A DNA stretch of 64,000 nucleotides. Origin: an uncultured Pelagibacteraceae bacterium. Lineage in GTDB: Bacteria > Pseudomonadota > Alphaproteobacteria > Pelagibacterales > Pelagibacteraceae. The first letter of the stretch is position 1; the number at the start of each line of letters is the position of its first letter. The DNA lies in contig CACBHY010000001.1 in NCBI GenBank assembly GCA_902539165.1, positions 124,001-188,000 on the forward strand, given 5' to 3'. A program made the position numbers and the translations under genes. Under the pieces are notes generated by a model, which worked only from the letters and a program-made list of their open reading frames with translations, had not been told where the DNA came from and ran no database searches. Positions 55,095 through 63,510 of the stretch are shown piece after piece.

Positions 55095-56068
55095 ATTTTA
55101 TTTTTCTTCAAAAATTCTTTATAAACTGACAATGTAATTTTTTTACTTGCAAAGGGTTTTTTATCTTTTTTAATTTTAGCATAAGTATTCATAATTGATT
55201 TATTTGTTAAATTTTTAAAGTTTTTATCAGCTAAAATTTTCCTTGATGATCTTGTTGACACTTCATAAGATCGTTTATCAATTGTATTTTTTTCATGGAA
55301 CACATTTACATCTTTAATTTTTGTTAATGAAAGTATCTTTTTAGTTAGTTGAATTATATTGGTGTTAAAATTTCCTACATTTATAGTTTTATTAAGATAT
55401 TGATATTTCTTTTCAGCAATTATTTGACTTATGATCTCACATGCAAAAATGTTGTGACAGAAAAATCTAAGTTGGGTCCCTCCTAATATTTCTACTTTTT
55501 TCAAAAACACCATATCTCTTATGATTTTATTAATTGCAATATCGTATCTCATTCTTGGTGACCAACCATAAAGAGTACCAAGTCTCATAATTGTGAAAGG
55601 AATTCTTTTTTTACTTTTTAAAAATTTTTCATATTTTAAACATAATTTTGAGTATAATGATATTGGTTTAGGTATTGAGTTTTCTGTAATTAAATTTTTA
55701 TTATTCCCATAAACAGAGCATGAAGACATATAAACATATCTTAACAATTTTTTATTATTTTGAATTTTTTTATATAGTTTAATTTTGTTTAAATAGTTTG
55801 TTTGGTTAGTAAATTTTTTATTTAATTCTGAAGCTGGATCATTAGAAATGTTTATAAGATCTATTATAATATGAAATTCTTCAAAAAACTTTTTATTGAG
55901 CAAATTATAATCTATTTTAATAAGCTTAAAATTATTTGAACTGTGATTGTTTTTCCCAAAAAAACACTCATCAATCCCAATTATAGAGATATTTTTAAAT
56001 TTAAGAAGATGAGGCACCAAAACAGAGCCTAAAAAACCTTCAGAACCTAAAACGAGAATTTTTTTCAT
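55091..56068 (-). CDS. NAD-dependent epimerase/dehydratase
   Basis: Extended SDR enzyme on a nucleotide sugar. The 325-residue protein starts MKKILVLGSEGFLGSVLVPHLL, the Rossmann GxxGxxG, and has YMSSCSVYGNN and the catalytic SLYSKLCLKYEKFL (YxxxK). The open frame runs to 56155 but the ATG at 56068 begins the fold exactly and leaves room for the divergent acyltransferase gene at 56118. Coupled to the DegT aminotransferase downstream. Confidence 0.87.
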   Translation of the reverse strand: MKKILVLGSEGFLGSVLVPHLLKFKNISIIGIDECFFGKNNHSSNNFKLIKIDYNLLNKKFFEEFHIIIDLINISNDPASELNKKFTNQTNYLNKIKLYKKIQNNKKLLRYVYMSSCSVYGNNKNLITENSIPKPISLYSKLCLKYEKFLKSKKRIPFTIMRLGTLYGWSPRMRYDIAINKIIRDMVFLKKVEILGGTQLRFFCHNIFACEIISQIIAEKKYQYLNKTINVGNFNTNIIQLTKKILSLTKIKDVNVFHEKNTIDKRSYEVSTRSSRKILADKNFKNLTNKSIMNTYAKIKKDKKPFASKKITLSVYKEFLKKNKI

Positions 56069-56117
56069 ACCGATTATTGTATTTGATATAATCCAATTTA
56101 AAATATAATCAAACTTT

Positions 56118-56804
56118 ATGATTAAAAAAGTTTTTTTTTGGGGAGCCAAATACAAGGCTGGTATAATTTATGACCTTATTAAAAATCATAAAATTATTGA
56201 AAAAACAAAAAACCTATCAGTAAATTATATTTTTGATCCAAATTTAGAAAGCCCAAAATTTAAATCCAACGCAATTTTCTCAAATAAAAAAAAAAAACTA
56301 AATGAATTTTTTAAAAAATCTGACTATTTTGTAACATGCATTGGAAACGAGTTAGGCAGGGTAAGATATTCTATTTCAAAAGAGCTAGAAAAAAAAAAAC
56401 TTGAGCCTCTTAATATTATTTCTAAAAATGCATATTTTGACAGTAAAAAACTTTTAGGAAAAGGTATACAATTATTCCCAGGTTCGATAGTTCATTATAG
56501 AGCAACTGTTGGCGATTATTGTATTTTAAATACTGGCTCTATTTTAGAACATGATTGTAAATTAGGAAATGGAGTTCACATGATGCCAGGATCAGTAATT
56601 GGTGGAAATACTATCATTGGAGACTTTGTATCTATTGGATTAAATGCAACGATATTGCCACAACTAGAAATTGGAGAAGGAGCTGTTATTGGAGCTGGGG
56701 CGGTTGTAACAAAAAATGTAAAAAAAAATGAGGTTGTTTTAGGTAATCCAGCGAAATTTCATAAGTTTACAAGTCAAAAAGTAGATCTTAAATTATTTAA
56801 ATAA
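56118..56804 (+). CDS. NeuD-like sugar O/N-acyltransferase
   Basis: A 228-residue left-handed beta-helix acyltransferase. It has an N-terminal PglD/NeuD-like nucleotide-binding region (KKVFFWGAKYKAGIIYDLIKNH) and hexapeptide repeats from about 110 (LGKGIQLFPGSIVHYRATVGDYCILNTGSILEHDCKLGNGVHMMPG), where EHDC carries the usual catalytic His. It would acetylate an amino sugar made by the adjacent aminotransferase. The gene starts 49 bp from the divergent epimerase. Confidence 0.82.
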   Translation: MIKKVFFWGAKYKAGIIYDLIKNHKIIEKTKNLSVNYIFDPNLESPKFKSNAIFSNKKKKLNEFFKKSDYFVTCIGNELGRVRYSISKELEKKKLEPLNIISKNAYFDSKKLLGKGIQLFPGSIVHYRATVGDYCILNTGSILEHDCKLGNGVHMMPGSVIGGNTIIGDFVSIGLNATILPQLEIGEGAVIGAGAVVTKNVKKNEVVLGNPAKFHKFTSQKVDLKLFK

Positions 56805-56809
56805 TTTAC

Positions 56810-57679
56810 ATGCAAATTCACTTATCATCGTTTTATAGCTCAGACTTAAAAAGGTCTGCTGGAAGATTTGAAAAACAAGCAAAACAAATGGAAGTGTACG
56901 ATCAAATTCATATTTTTAATCAGGATGATCTTAACGAGGATTTTAAGAAATATATTGCTTCTCTTCTAAAGCTTGGGAAAATAAGGGGGTATGGTCATTG
57001 GGTGTGGCAAACGTATATTCACCAAAAAGTATTATCGAAGATGAATGATGGAGATATTTATCACTGGTGTGATATTGGGTGTCATTTAAATAAAAAAGGT
57101 ATCACAAGACTTAAAGAATATATCCAAATAGTTAAAAAAAATGACAATGGATGTTTGTTTTTTTCTTATATGAAGCCTAATTTAGATAAAGAATTTTATA
57201 ATTATCAATTTCCTCAGAATTTAGAATATCAGTATACTAAGTCTGATCTTATTAAATATTTCAACCTTAACTACAGCGATGAAATTATTCAAACTCCCCA
57301 AGTATGGGGTGGATCTTTTTTTTTAAGAAAGTGTAAAATTTCAGAAGCTTTAATGAAAGAGCATTATAATATAACAAGAAATAGGTATGATTTAATAGAT
57401 GACGATGAAAGTAAATTTGTGGAAGAATCTTTACCAGGCTTTATAGCTCATAGACATTCACAAAGTGTTTTATCGATTCTAGCAAAAAAAATTAATTGTA
57501 GTTTTCTTTCTGCATATGAATCTGAATGGGCGCTAGATGCAAATGGCAAAAGAACTTTTGACCATTTATATAATAAACCTATTATTGCAAAAAGGGATAA
57601 AAGAAAGAACATATTTCTAAGGTTTATTGACAGGCAAAAAAAAAATATTAGAAGAAGACTTGGTATACTTAGAAGATAA
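56810..57679 (+). CDS. Unrecognised glycosyltransferase-like protein
   Basis: A 289-residue protein whose middle reads GYGHWVWQTYIHQKVLSKMNDGDIYHWCDIGCHLNKKG. This GYGxWxWxxxxxxxxL...GDIxxxxDxGxxxN pattern recalls a family of bacterial and viral proteins tied to glycan genes, where DxG may be the metal-binding DXD equivalent. A conserved-looking QTPQVWGGSFFLRKCK follows. The C-terminus is very basic. No signal peptide or membrane helix is seen. It starts 5 nt after the acyltransferase stop. Confidence 0.5.
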   Translation: MQIHLSSFYSSDLKRSAGRFEKQAKQMEVYDQIHIFNQDDLNEDFKKYIASLLKLGKIRGYGHWVWQTYIHQKVLSKMNDGDIYHWCDIGCHLNKKGITRLKEYIQIVKKNDNGCLFFSYMKPNLDKEFYNYQFPQNLEYQYTKSDLIKYFNLNYSDEIIQTPQVWGGSFFLRKCKISEALMKEHYNITRNRYDLIDDDESKFVEESLPGFIAHRHSQSVLSILAKKINCSFLSAYESEWALDANGKRTFDHLYNKPIIAKRDKRKNIFLRFIDRQKKNIRRRLGILRR

Positions 57680-57686
57680 TAAAAAT

Positions 57687-58538
57687 TTAAATTAAAGTTT
57701 TTTTTAAATTTTTATTATTTTTAAAATTATTTTTTTTGTGTAATTTATAGTTTTCAAAATTATTATAATATTTTTTTGTAATAATATTATTTCTTAGTGC
57801 TGATTTAAAAGAATCTTTAATTTTTTTATTCAAAATACTTGAAAAGCTCTTTTTAATTTTTTTATTTTCTTCTAAATTTGACCATTGGTGTTCGTAATCC
57901 GATTGATTGATTTTATCATAATCTGCTTGACCAATTTTTTTAGTTTTGATCAAAAGATAAAGTGGTTCTGCAGAGTTTATTTCCAATCTCTCTCCTTTTT
58001 CTTGTCTTTTGACCTCATACCAATATTTTCTATCAAAGAGATTAATTAATATAATTTCTGTATCACAGAAGCCATTTTTTTTACTATAAATATTAAAAAA
58101 AACTTCAGGACTGAATTGCCAAAATCCATGACCACAATTATTATTAGCTGGCAAACAATGAATTATAATACCTTCAATTTTACATAAAGATGAGATATTT
58201 TTTAAACATTGTGAAATATCAAAAACATGTTCTGATGTACCAAAATCTAATACTGTATCGAATTGTTTTTCTACATTAATTATTGGTTTATTTAAATCGT
58301 GAACAATATCTGCCTCTTCAAAGGCTGAGTAATCCAAAGCATTAAGTGATAATAAGTTGAAATTGTTAAAAAGTATTTTATCAGCATATAATTCATCAGA
58401 AAAAGATATATTTAATTTTATAAACTCATCTTTTTTAATTAAGTTATTTAATCTACCAATAGATAAAGTTCTCCCAAAAGCATGGTTTTCATGTTTTAAT
58501 TTTTCAAGAAATTTAAATGTGTGAAATGTTAAAGCCAT
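57687..58538 (-). CDS. Methyltransferase-like protein
   Basis: A 283-residue protein with a probable class I methyltransferase core. FDTVLDFGTSEHVFDISQCLKNI (about 113-136) matches a SAM-binding strand and helix, although the GxGxG loop is not typical. CLPANNNCGHGFWQFSPEVFFNIY follows, a segment common in these glycan-cluster proteins. It lies after the membrane protein gene on the minus strand with a 19-nt gap. Substrate unknown; it could methylate a surface sugar. Confidence 0.55.
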   Translation of the reverse strand: MALTFHTFKFLEKLKHENHAFGRTLSIGRLNNLIKKDEFIKLNISFSDELYADKILFNNFNLLSLNALDYSAFEEADIVHDLNKPIINVEKQFDTVLDFGTSEHVFDISQCLKNISSLCKIEGIIIHCLPANNNCGHGFWQFSPEVFFNIYSKKNGFCDTEIILINLFDRKYWYEVKRQEKGERLEINSAEPLYLLIKTKKIGQADYDKINQSDYEHQWSNLEENKKIKKSFSSILNKKIKDSFKSALRNNIITKKYYNNFENYKLHKKNNFKNNKNLKKTLI

Positions 58539-58557
58539 AATTTTAACGTTAAATTCT

Positions 58558-60396
58558 CTAATCTTGGATTAAAATTTGCCAGTTATCAACTTTTTTAAAA
58601 ATTTTATAATTTTCATTTATAAATTTATCAATATAAACAAATCTATATTTAGGTGATAATTCATTTTTATCTCGTCCTTTCATATTTCCAATATTTTGGT
58701 AATTCCCACCAATAAGAATATACACCGGATTTGCTTCTTTTAATTCTTTAATAAATAAAAATTGATTTTTTTTAGGACCCATATTCATTATATGATAAAA
58801 TTTTGTACAGGATGGCTTATTTAAAAAGTATGAGATTGCAGTTTCATACGAAAATATTTGGAAGCATTTTTCATTTTGGGTGAGATTTTTAAGATTTTGA
58901 ATTAGATTTTTTTCAGAAATGTTCAAATAAAATTGATCATCTAAGTTTATATAGTTTTTATATCTCGATTTAAAACTTGAAATATTTTCAATAAAATTAT
59001 TAGGAAGATTTGTAACAAACAATAGTAAAATTAAAAGATAACTAGTTGATATAATTAGATTTTTTTTTATATTAAATTTTTTGTTAATCAAAATTAACAA
59101 GTTTAAAACAACAAAATATAATAGCAATATTATGTTAAGACTTATTGCTTGCTTTAAATGTCCGCCATCAGATCTTGTAACACCAATCTTATAAAAAATT
59201 AGTGATAGAAAATAGTAAAATAAAATAAATATAATTAAATTTTTATTTAAGTTTTGTTGTTTTCTTAGGATATAATTTAGTACCAATATTCCATTAATTA
59301 TAATTATTAATAAATTTTTTGTAGCTCTTGAGGATTCTGGTTGATTTGTAAATGGAATAGGGTGAATAATTCCATTCAAAAGATCTGAACTTCTTAAAAT
59401 ATCATAAGAATTGGATAGAAAAAATAAAAATTCATTTTGACCAATTAAAATATAAAAACTTATAATTGAGATAATAAGAAAGGTAAAAATTATTAGTAAT
59501 TCTCTAATTTTTTGGTTTATAGAGAGTATTAAAATAAGTGGTATATATCCTGCAATAATGAATATACCCCTATCTAAACTCCACAGTAAACTTATGATAG
59601 GAAGTATTCCAAGAAAAAAAGAATTTAATTTTAAATTTTTATTTTGACAAAAAATTTCGTAAACAATAATTAAAAAAATAAATAAAGGGATATCTCTGTA
59701 AGAAAATGTATTATTGCTTGTTAATATTAATACTAAAAAAACTAGAAAAACATAAAAGACAGTTTTTAAATTTTTATTTAAATTTATACCGTTCGTGAAT
59801 TTAAATATGAAAATCAAAATTAACAATGAACAAATCAAATTTAAAATCTCAATAAAAAAACGGTAGGAAGAAAGGGATTGTATTTCAAATAAATTCCAAG
59901 CTATATTTGCATTCAAAATATCAACGAATAAACTTGTAATTACAAATGAATTACTCCAAAGTCTGTTGAGTATTTTAAAATTTAATGCTCCTGATAATGC
60001 TTGACCCTCATGAAAAAGATCAATTGGATTGAAATTTAAGTCCTTAGAAAAAAAAAAGATTAATTGAATAATTATTAAAGCATATAAAAATATCAATGAG
60101 ATATTCTCTTGAGAATTGGTATTTCTTTCTAAAATGAAAGAGTTTTTACAAATATTAATTTTTATTTTATTAAAATAAATAAAACTTAATAAATATGTGA
60201 GCAATACAAAACTGATAAATAATATAAATCTAAAATTATCATTTAAAGGGCTATATTTAAAAATACTATAATACCCAACAACTTCCTCAGGATTTGCATA
60301 TTTGAATTCAATTTTGCCCCAAAGTAGGGTTCCAATTATAAAAGCAATTATGGTAAAACAATATACTATTAGATTTTTATTAAACAATTTATTCAT
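58558..60396 (-). CDS. Multi-pass membrane protein of unknown family
   Basis: A 612-residue protein with about twelve hydrophobic segments over residues 1-470 and a soluble C-terminal part of ~140 residues containing QIFSYETAISYFLNKPSCTKFYHIMNMGPKK and VYILIGGNYQNIGN. The layout, an early loop with DLFHEGQALSGAL and a late soluble domain, resembles GT-C fold glycosyltransferases, but no catalytic motif is certain. Its place in a glycan block supports that reading. Composition is extremely rich in Ile, Leu, Phe, Asn and Lys. Confidence 0.5.
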   Translation of the reverse strand: MNKLFNKNLIVYCFTIIAFIIGTLLWGKIEFKYANPEEVVGYYSIFKYSPLNDNFRFILFISFVLLTYLLSFIYFNKIKINICKNSFILERNTNSQENISLIFLYALIIIQLIFFFSKDLNFNPIDLFHEGQALSGALNFKILNRLWSNSFVITSLFVDILNANIAWNLFEIQSLSSYRFFIEILNLICSLLILIFIFKFTNGINLNKNLKTVFYVFLVFLVLILTSNNTFSYRDIPLFIFLIIVYEIFCQNKNLKLNSFFLGILPIISLLWSLDRGIFIIAGYIPLILILSINQKIRELLIIFTFLIISIISFYILIGQNEFLFFLSNSYDILRSSDLLNGIIHPIPFTNQPESSRATKNLLIIIINGILVLNYILRKQQNLNKNLIIFILFYYFLSLIFYKIGVTRSDGGHLKQAISLNIILLLYFVVLNLLILINKKFNIKKNLIISTSYLLILLLFVTNLPNNFIENISSFKSRYKNYINLDDQFYLNISEKNLIQNLKNLTQNEKCFQIFSYETAISYFLNKPSCTKFYHIMNMGPKKNQFLFIKELKEANPVYILIGGNYQNIGNMKGRDKNELSPKYRFVYIDKFINENYKIFKKVDNWQILIQD

Positions 60397-60522
60397 ACAG
60401 ATAAAGTTTTACTAAAATAATAATTGTTGATCAGAATATGTTTTTTTCTGCTCAACATTGTTTCTATATTTTTAATCAAAATAACACTATTATTCATTAT
60501 TAAAATATTGATTAATAATCAT

Positions 60523-60612
60523 GGAGAGGTGGCCGAGTGGTTGAAGGCGCACGCTTGGAAAGCGTGTAAAGGAGCAATCTTTTCATGGGTTCGAATCCCA
60601 TTCTCTCCGCCA
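60523..60612 (+). tRNA. tRNA-Ser (anticodon GGA)
   Basis: A 90-nt class II tRNA. The acceptor stem GGAGAGG pairs with TCTCTCC (last pair G-U), the D-arm carries GGCCGAGTGGTTGAAGGC, the anticodon stem CACGC/GCGTG encloses TTGGAAA (anticodon GGA, reading UCC and UCU), followed by a long variable arm and T-arm GGG-TTCGAAT-CCC. CCA is encoded. It lies within the surface-glycan block, and the convergent oxidoreductase gene ends 2 nt after it. Confidence 0.96.
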
Positions 60613-60613
60613 T

Positions 60614-61696
60614 TTATTTAATTTTTTTAAGTTTCTGTAAAATGCTATATGCAATATCAACTGAATGATCTACTTTAGCAGAAAAAATTTGAAAATAATT
60701 TTTTGTAATTTCATTTATTTTTGATACTCTACGATCAGTTTTCTCAACGTTTATGGGAAGTACTCTTGGATTTACAAATTTACTTTTTGTTAAATTGATA
60801 TCTAAACTGGGTAGAAACTTTTTAAAATCTTTAAGGATAAGTTTTTTTTGATTATTAATTTGAGAATTATACTTCTCCACGTTTTTCCATGTTGATGGAT
60901 ATTCTTTACAAATTTTTTGTTTAATTATTGAATGTTTCACATGATAAAGTAAGTGTTTTTTTTGATTACCTTTGGGTAAAAAAGAGAAAAAATTACCATC
61001 CATTAACGCAATACCCATTTTGTCAATATTTTTAAAAATAAATTCAAATACAACAACTAATTGATACTTTTTTTTTTTTACTTTTTTAAAACTCTTAATT
61101 AATGAATTAGACTGTTCATACGTTGCATCAATTATAATATCAAAAAAATAAGTTTTTTTATTGGTAGTTACTTGGAAAATATCTTTTTTTTTTATTTGCA
61201 ACACTTGTTCATTTAAATGAATGTCGTTATTTTTAATTTTTTTTAACATTAATTTAGTCCTTTGTTTTATTAATTTCCAATCATAAATAGGTTCCTGGAC
61301 TTTTATACCTCCCTCAATCTGATTTAAATTAAATTTAATGCTATCCTTTTTGATTTTTTTAAAACTTAATTTATTTTTTTTACAAAATTTAATGTAATTA
61401 CTAAAGTTAACCTTGCTCTTGTCGGCAATTAAATAATAGTTTTCAAAATTTTTAATTATTGCTTTTTTGTATAATCTTTTAAAACTTAAATAACCCCTGA
61501 TAGATTGCTTGGCTGTTAAGTTATCTCTAGGATAATGGTAACCAAAATGTACTCGATTTAAGTTGTTTGTAGACGCACCTAGTAATAAGTTCTTGTTTTT
61601 TTCAAAAAGAGTACAGTCATAACCTTCTTGTTTCAGAATTATATATGTCGAAATTCCAAATAAACCTCCACCTATTATTGCAATTTTTTTATTCAT
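60614..61696 (-). CDS. FAD-dependent oxidoreductase (DAO-like)
   Basis: A 360-residue flavoprotein. The N-terminal dinucleotide loop is [18 protein letters not shown] with the ribose-binding Glu in [15 protein letters not shown], then [15 protein letters not shown]. This is the glycine/D-amino-acid oxidase (DAO) fold. Substrate unknown. Such proteins occur in glycan clusters, possibly oxidising a sugar or an amine. No signal peptide is seen. It is divergent from the GT17-type gene by 34 bp. Confidence 0.75.
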   Translation of the reverse strand: MNKKIAIIGGGLFGISTYIILKQEGYDCTLFEKNKNLLLGASTNNLNRVHFGYHYPRDNLTAKQSIRGYLSFKRLYKKAIIKNFENYYLIADKSKVNFSNYIKFCKKNKLSFKKIKKDSIKFNLNQIEGGIKVQEPIYDWKLIKQRTKLMLKKIKNNDIHLNEQVLQIKKKDIFQVTTNKKTYFFDIIIDATYEQSNSLIKSFKKVKKKKYQLVVVFEFIFKNIDKMGIALMDGNFFSFLPKGNQKKHLLYHVKHSIIKQKICKEYPSTWKNVEKYNSQINNQKKLILKDFKKFLPSLDINLTKSKFVNPRVLPINVEKTDRRVSKINEITKNYFQIFSAKVDHSVDIAYSILQKLKKIK

Positions 61697-61730
61697 TTTA
61701 TTGTATTAATGAATTAAAGATTATTTGTAT

Positions 61731-62528
61731 ATGAATATTTTAGATTGTGTGACCTATTTTGATGAAGAAATAATTCTAGAATTAAGATTAAATATTCTAT
61801 ATGAGCACGTATCAAAGTTTATCATCACTGAGGGTGAATTTGATCATAGGGGAAACAAAAGAAAACTAAACTTTGATTTAAACAAATATAGTAAATTTAA
61901 AGATAAAATAATTTATATTCCTGTGAAAGATTTTCCAGATTTAAAAAACCCTTGGAGTATGCTGGAACACCAAAGAAATTATTGTAATAAAGAAATCAGT
62001 AAGTTTGATGATGAAACATATGTTCTAGTTTCCGATATTGATGAAATACCCAATCCTAAAAAAATAAATGAGTTTATTAATTCAAAGCATAAATATGGTG
62101 TTTTTGAACAATTATTTTTTTATTATAAATTAAACTTATTAAATTTAACTCAATCAGAATGGCATGGGTCTAAAATTTGTAAAAAACAATATCTCAAAAA
62201 TCCAAATTGGCTTCGGGAATATAAAGTTAAAAAATATCCATGGTGGAGAATAGATAAACCAAAAAATATTAAGATAATAAAAGATGGAGGATGGCATTTT
62301 TCTTTCTTATATGATGTTGATGGAATTATAAAAAAAATAAGTTCTTTTCAACATACAGAATTTGATAAAGACGAATTTAAAAAAAAAGAAATAATTGAGA
62401 AAAAAATAAAAAATGGTGAAGATATATTTAACAGAAATTTTTCATTTAGAAAGATAGATATAGATTATAAATTTCCAGATTATCTTTTAAAAAATATTAG
62501 CAAATACAGAAATTGGATTCAACATTGA
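61731..62528 (+). CDS. GT17-type glycosyltransferase
   Basis: A 265-residue protein related to family 17 (beta-1,4-mannosyl-glycoprotein N-acetylglucosaminyltransferase type). Signature segments: MNILDCVTYFDEEIILELRLNILYEHVSKFIITEGEFDHRG at the start, VLVSDIDEIPNPKKI with the metal-binding DxDE, and KDGGWHFSFL near 200. Bacterial members modify surface glycans; donor and acceptor are unknown. I chose the ATG at 61731 over a TTG at 61725. It overlaps the next gene by 4 nt. Confidence 0.82.
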   Translation: MNILDCVTYFDEEIILELRLNILYEHVSKFIITEGEFDHRGNKRKLNFDLNKYSKFKDKIIYIPVKDFPDLKNPWSMLEHQRNYCNKEISKFDDETYVLVSDIDEIPNPKKINEFINSKHKYGVFEQLFFYYKLNLLNLTQSEWHGSKICKKQYLKNPNWLREYKVKKYPWWRIDKPKNIKIIKDGGWHFSFLYDVDGIIKKISSFQHTEFDKDEFKKKEIIEKKIKNGEDIFNRNFSFRKIDIDYKFPDYLLKNISKYRNWIQH

Positions 62529-63415
62529 ACTTAGCTTTGGTTGGTTATGGACAATTTGGTAAAAAATATTTTAGTAATATAAAAAATAATAAGAATTTTT
62601 TTTTAAAAAAAATTTTTAGAAAAAAAAAATCAAAAAATAAAAAATTTAGTGAATTGTCAAAACGAAATTTATTGAATTCTAATATAGATGCAGCCATTAT
62701 TTGTACTCCTGTTGAAACTCATTTTAAAATAGCCAAATTCTTTATAGAACAAAAAATACCAATCATTTTAGAAAAACCTGCTGCGCAAAATTTAAGTCAA
62801 ATTAAAAAATTAAATAATTTATCAAAAAAAAATTTAGTTTCAGTAATTGTTAATCACTCAGACTTATTTAATCAAAACATAAATAATATTTCCTCAAGAT
62901 TTAAATCGATTGGTAAAATTAAATATATAGACGCCAAATTTGGCAAATATAGCAATAAATATAGGGATAAAAACTTATTACCTTGTTATGATTGGTTACC
63001 CCATCCAATAGCAGTAATTATAAGATTATTCAAAAAAGTAACATTTAATAAGATTATAAAGAATGAAGTTAAAATGAGGAACAAATCTATTTTTCAGGAT
63101 TTAACTATTGAACTAAAAACGCAAAAAAATATAAATATAAAAATACGTTATTCTAATAGATATAAAAAAAAAATTAGAAACTTCAGATTTTATGGAGATA
63201 AAGGATTTATCAATTACGACGGATATGATTATAAAAATAATTTTATTTTTGTAAAAAAGAGAATAAATCTAAAAAAACCGTCTAAAACACCATTAGAGAA
63301 CATTCTATCTAAATTACATTTCGCAGTAATTCAAAAAAGGTATTTTTCTGACTTAAAACTAGCTTTAGAAGTTGAAAAGATACAGTCAGAAATAAGGAAA
63401 AAAATTATAATCTAA
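62525..63415 (+). CDS. Gfo/Idh/MocA-family oxidoreductase
   Basis: NAD(P)-dependent dehydrogenase, probably on a nucleotide or free sugar. The 296-residue protein begins LNLALVGYGQFGKKYF (Rossmann), with AAIICTPVETHFKIAKFFIEQKIPIILEKPAAQNLSQ containing the family EKP motif. No ATG exists near the start: the TTG at 62525 overlaps the GT17 stop as TTGA and fits the family N-terminus. Residues are shorter than the usual 330-350, mostly at the C-terminus. Last gene of the glycan block. Confidence 0.82.
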   Translation: MNLALVGYGQFGKKYFSNIKNNKNFFLKKIFRKKKSKNKKFSELSKRNLLNSNIDAAIICTPVETHFKIAKFFIEQKIPIILEKPAAQNLSQIKKLNNLSKKNLVSVIVNHSDLFNQNINNISSRFKSIGKIKYIDAKFGKYSNKYRDKNLLPCYDWLPHPIAVIIRLFKKVTFNKIIKNEVKMRNKSIFQDLTIELKTQKNINIKIRYSNRYKKKIRNFRFYGDKGFINYDGYDYKNNFIFVKKRINLKKPSKTPLENILSKLHFAVIQKRYFSDLKLALEVEKIQSEIRKKIII

Positions 63416-63470
63416 ATTAAAAAAAAACACCTCAAAAGCAAAGCAAACCAGTCCGTTTTAAAATTTTTTT

Positions 63471-63499
63471 TTGTGAAAAATAATGGTATTGTTTATTAT
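63471..63499 (+). promoter_or_regulatory. gyrB promoter
   Basis: TTGTGA (63471-63476), a 17-nt spacer, and TATTAT (63494-63499) form a sigma-70-type promoter. Transcription would begin near 63506, only about 5 nt before the ATG, so the message would be nearly leaderless. No other element was seen in the 95-bp gap. Confidence 0.65.
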
Positions 63500-63510
63500 C
63501 TTTAAAAAAA

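Noticed and set aside
60424..60621. 65-residue plus-strand frame covering the tRNA-Ser
   Set aside because: It runs through the tRNA gene, whose full cloverleaf is clear; its hydrophobic start reflects AT-rich leader DNA.
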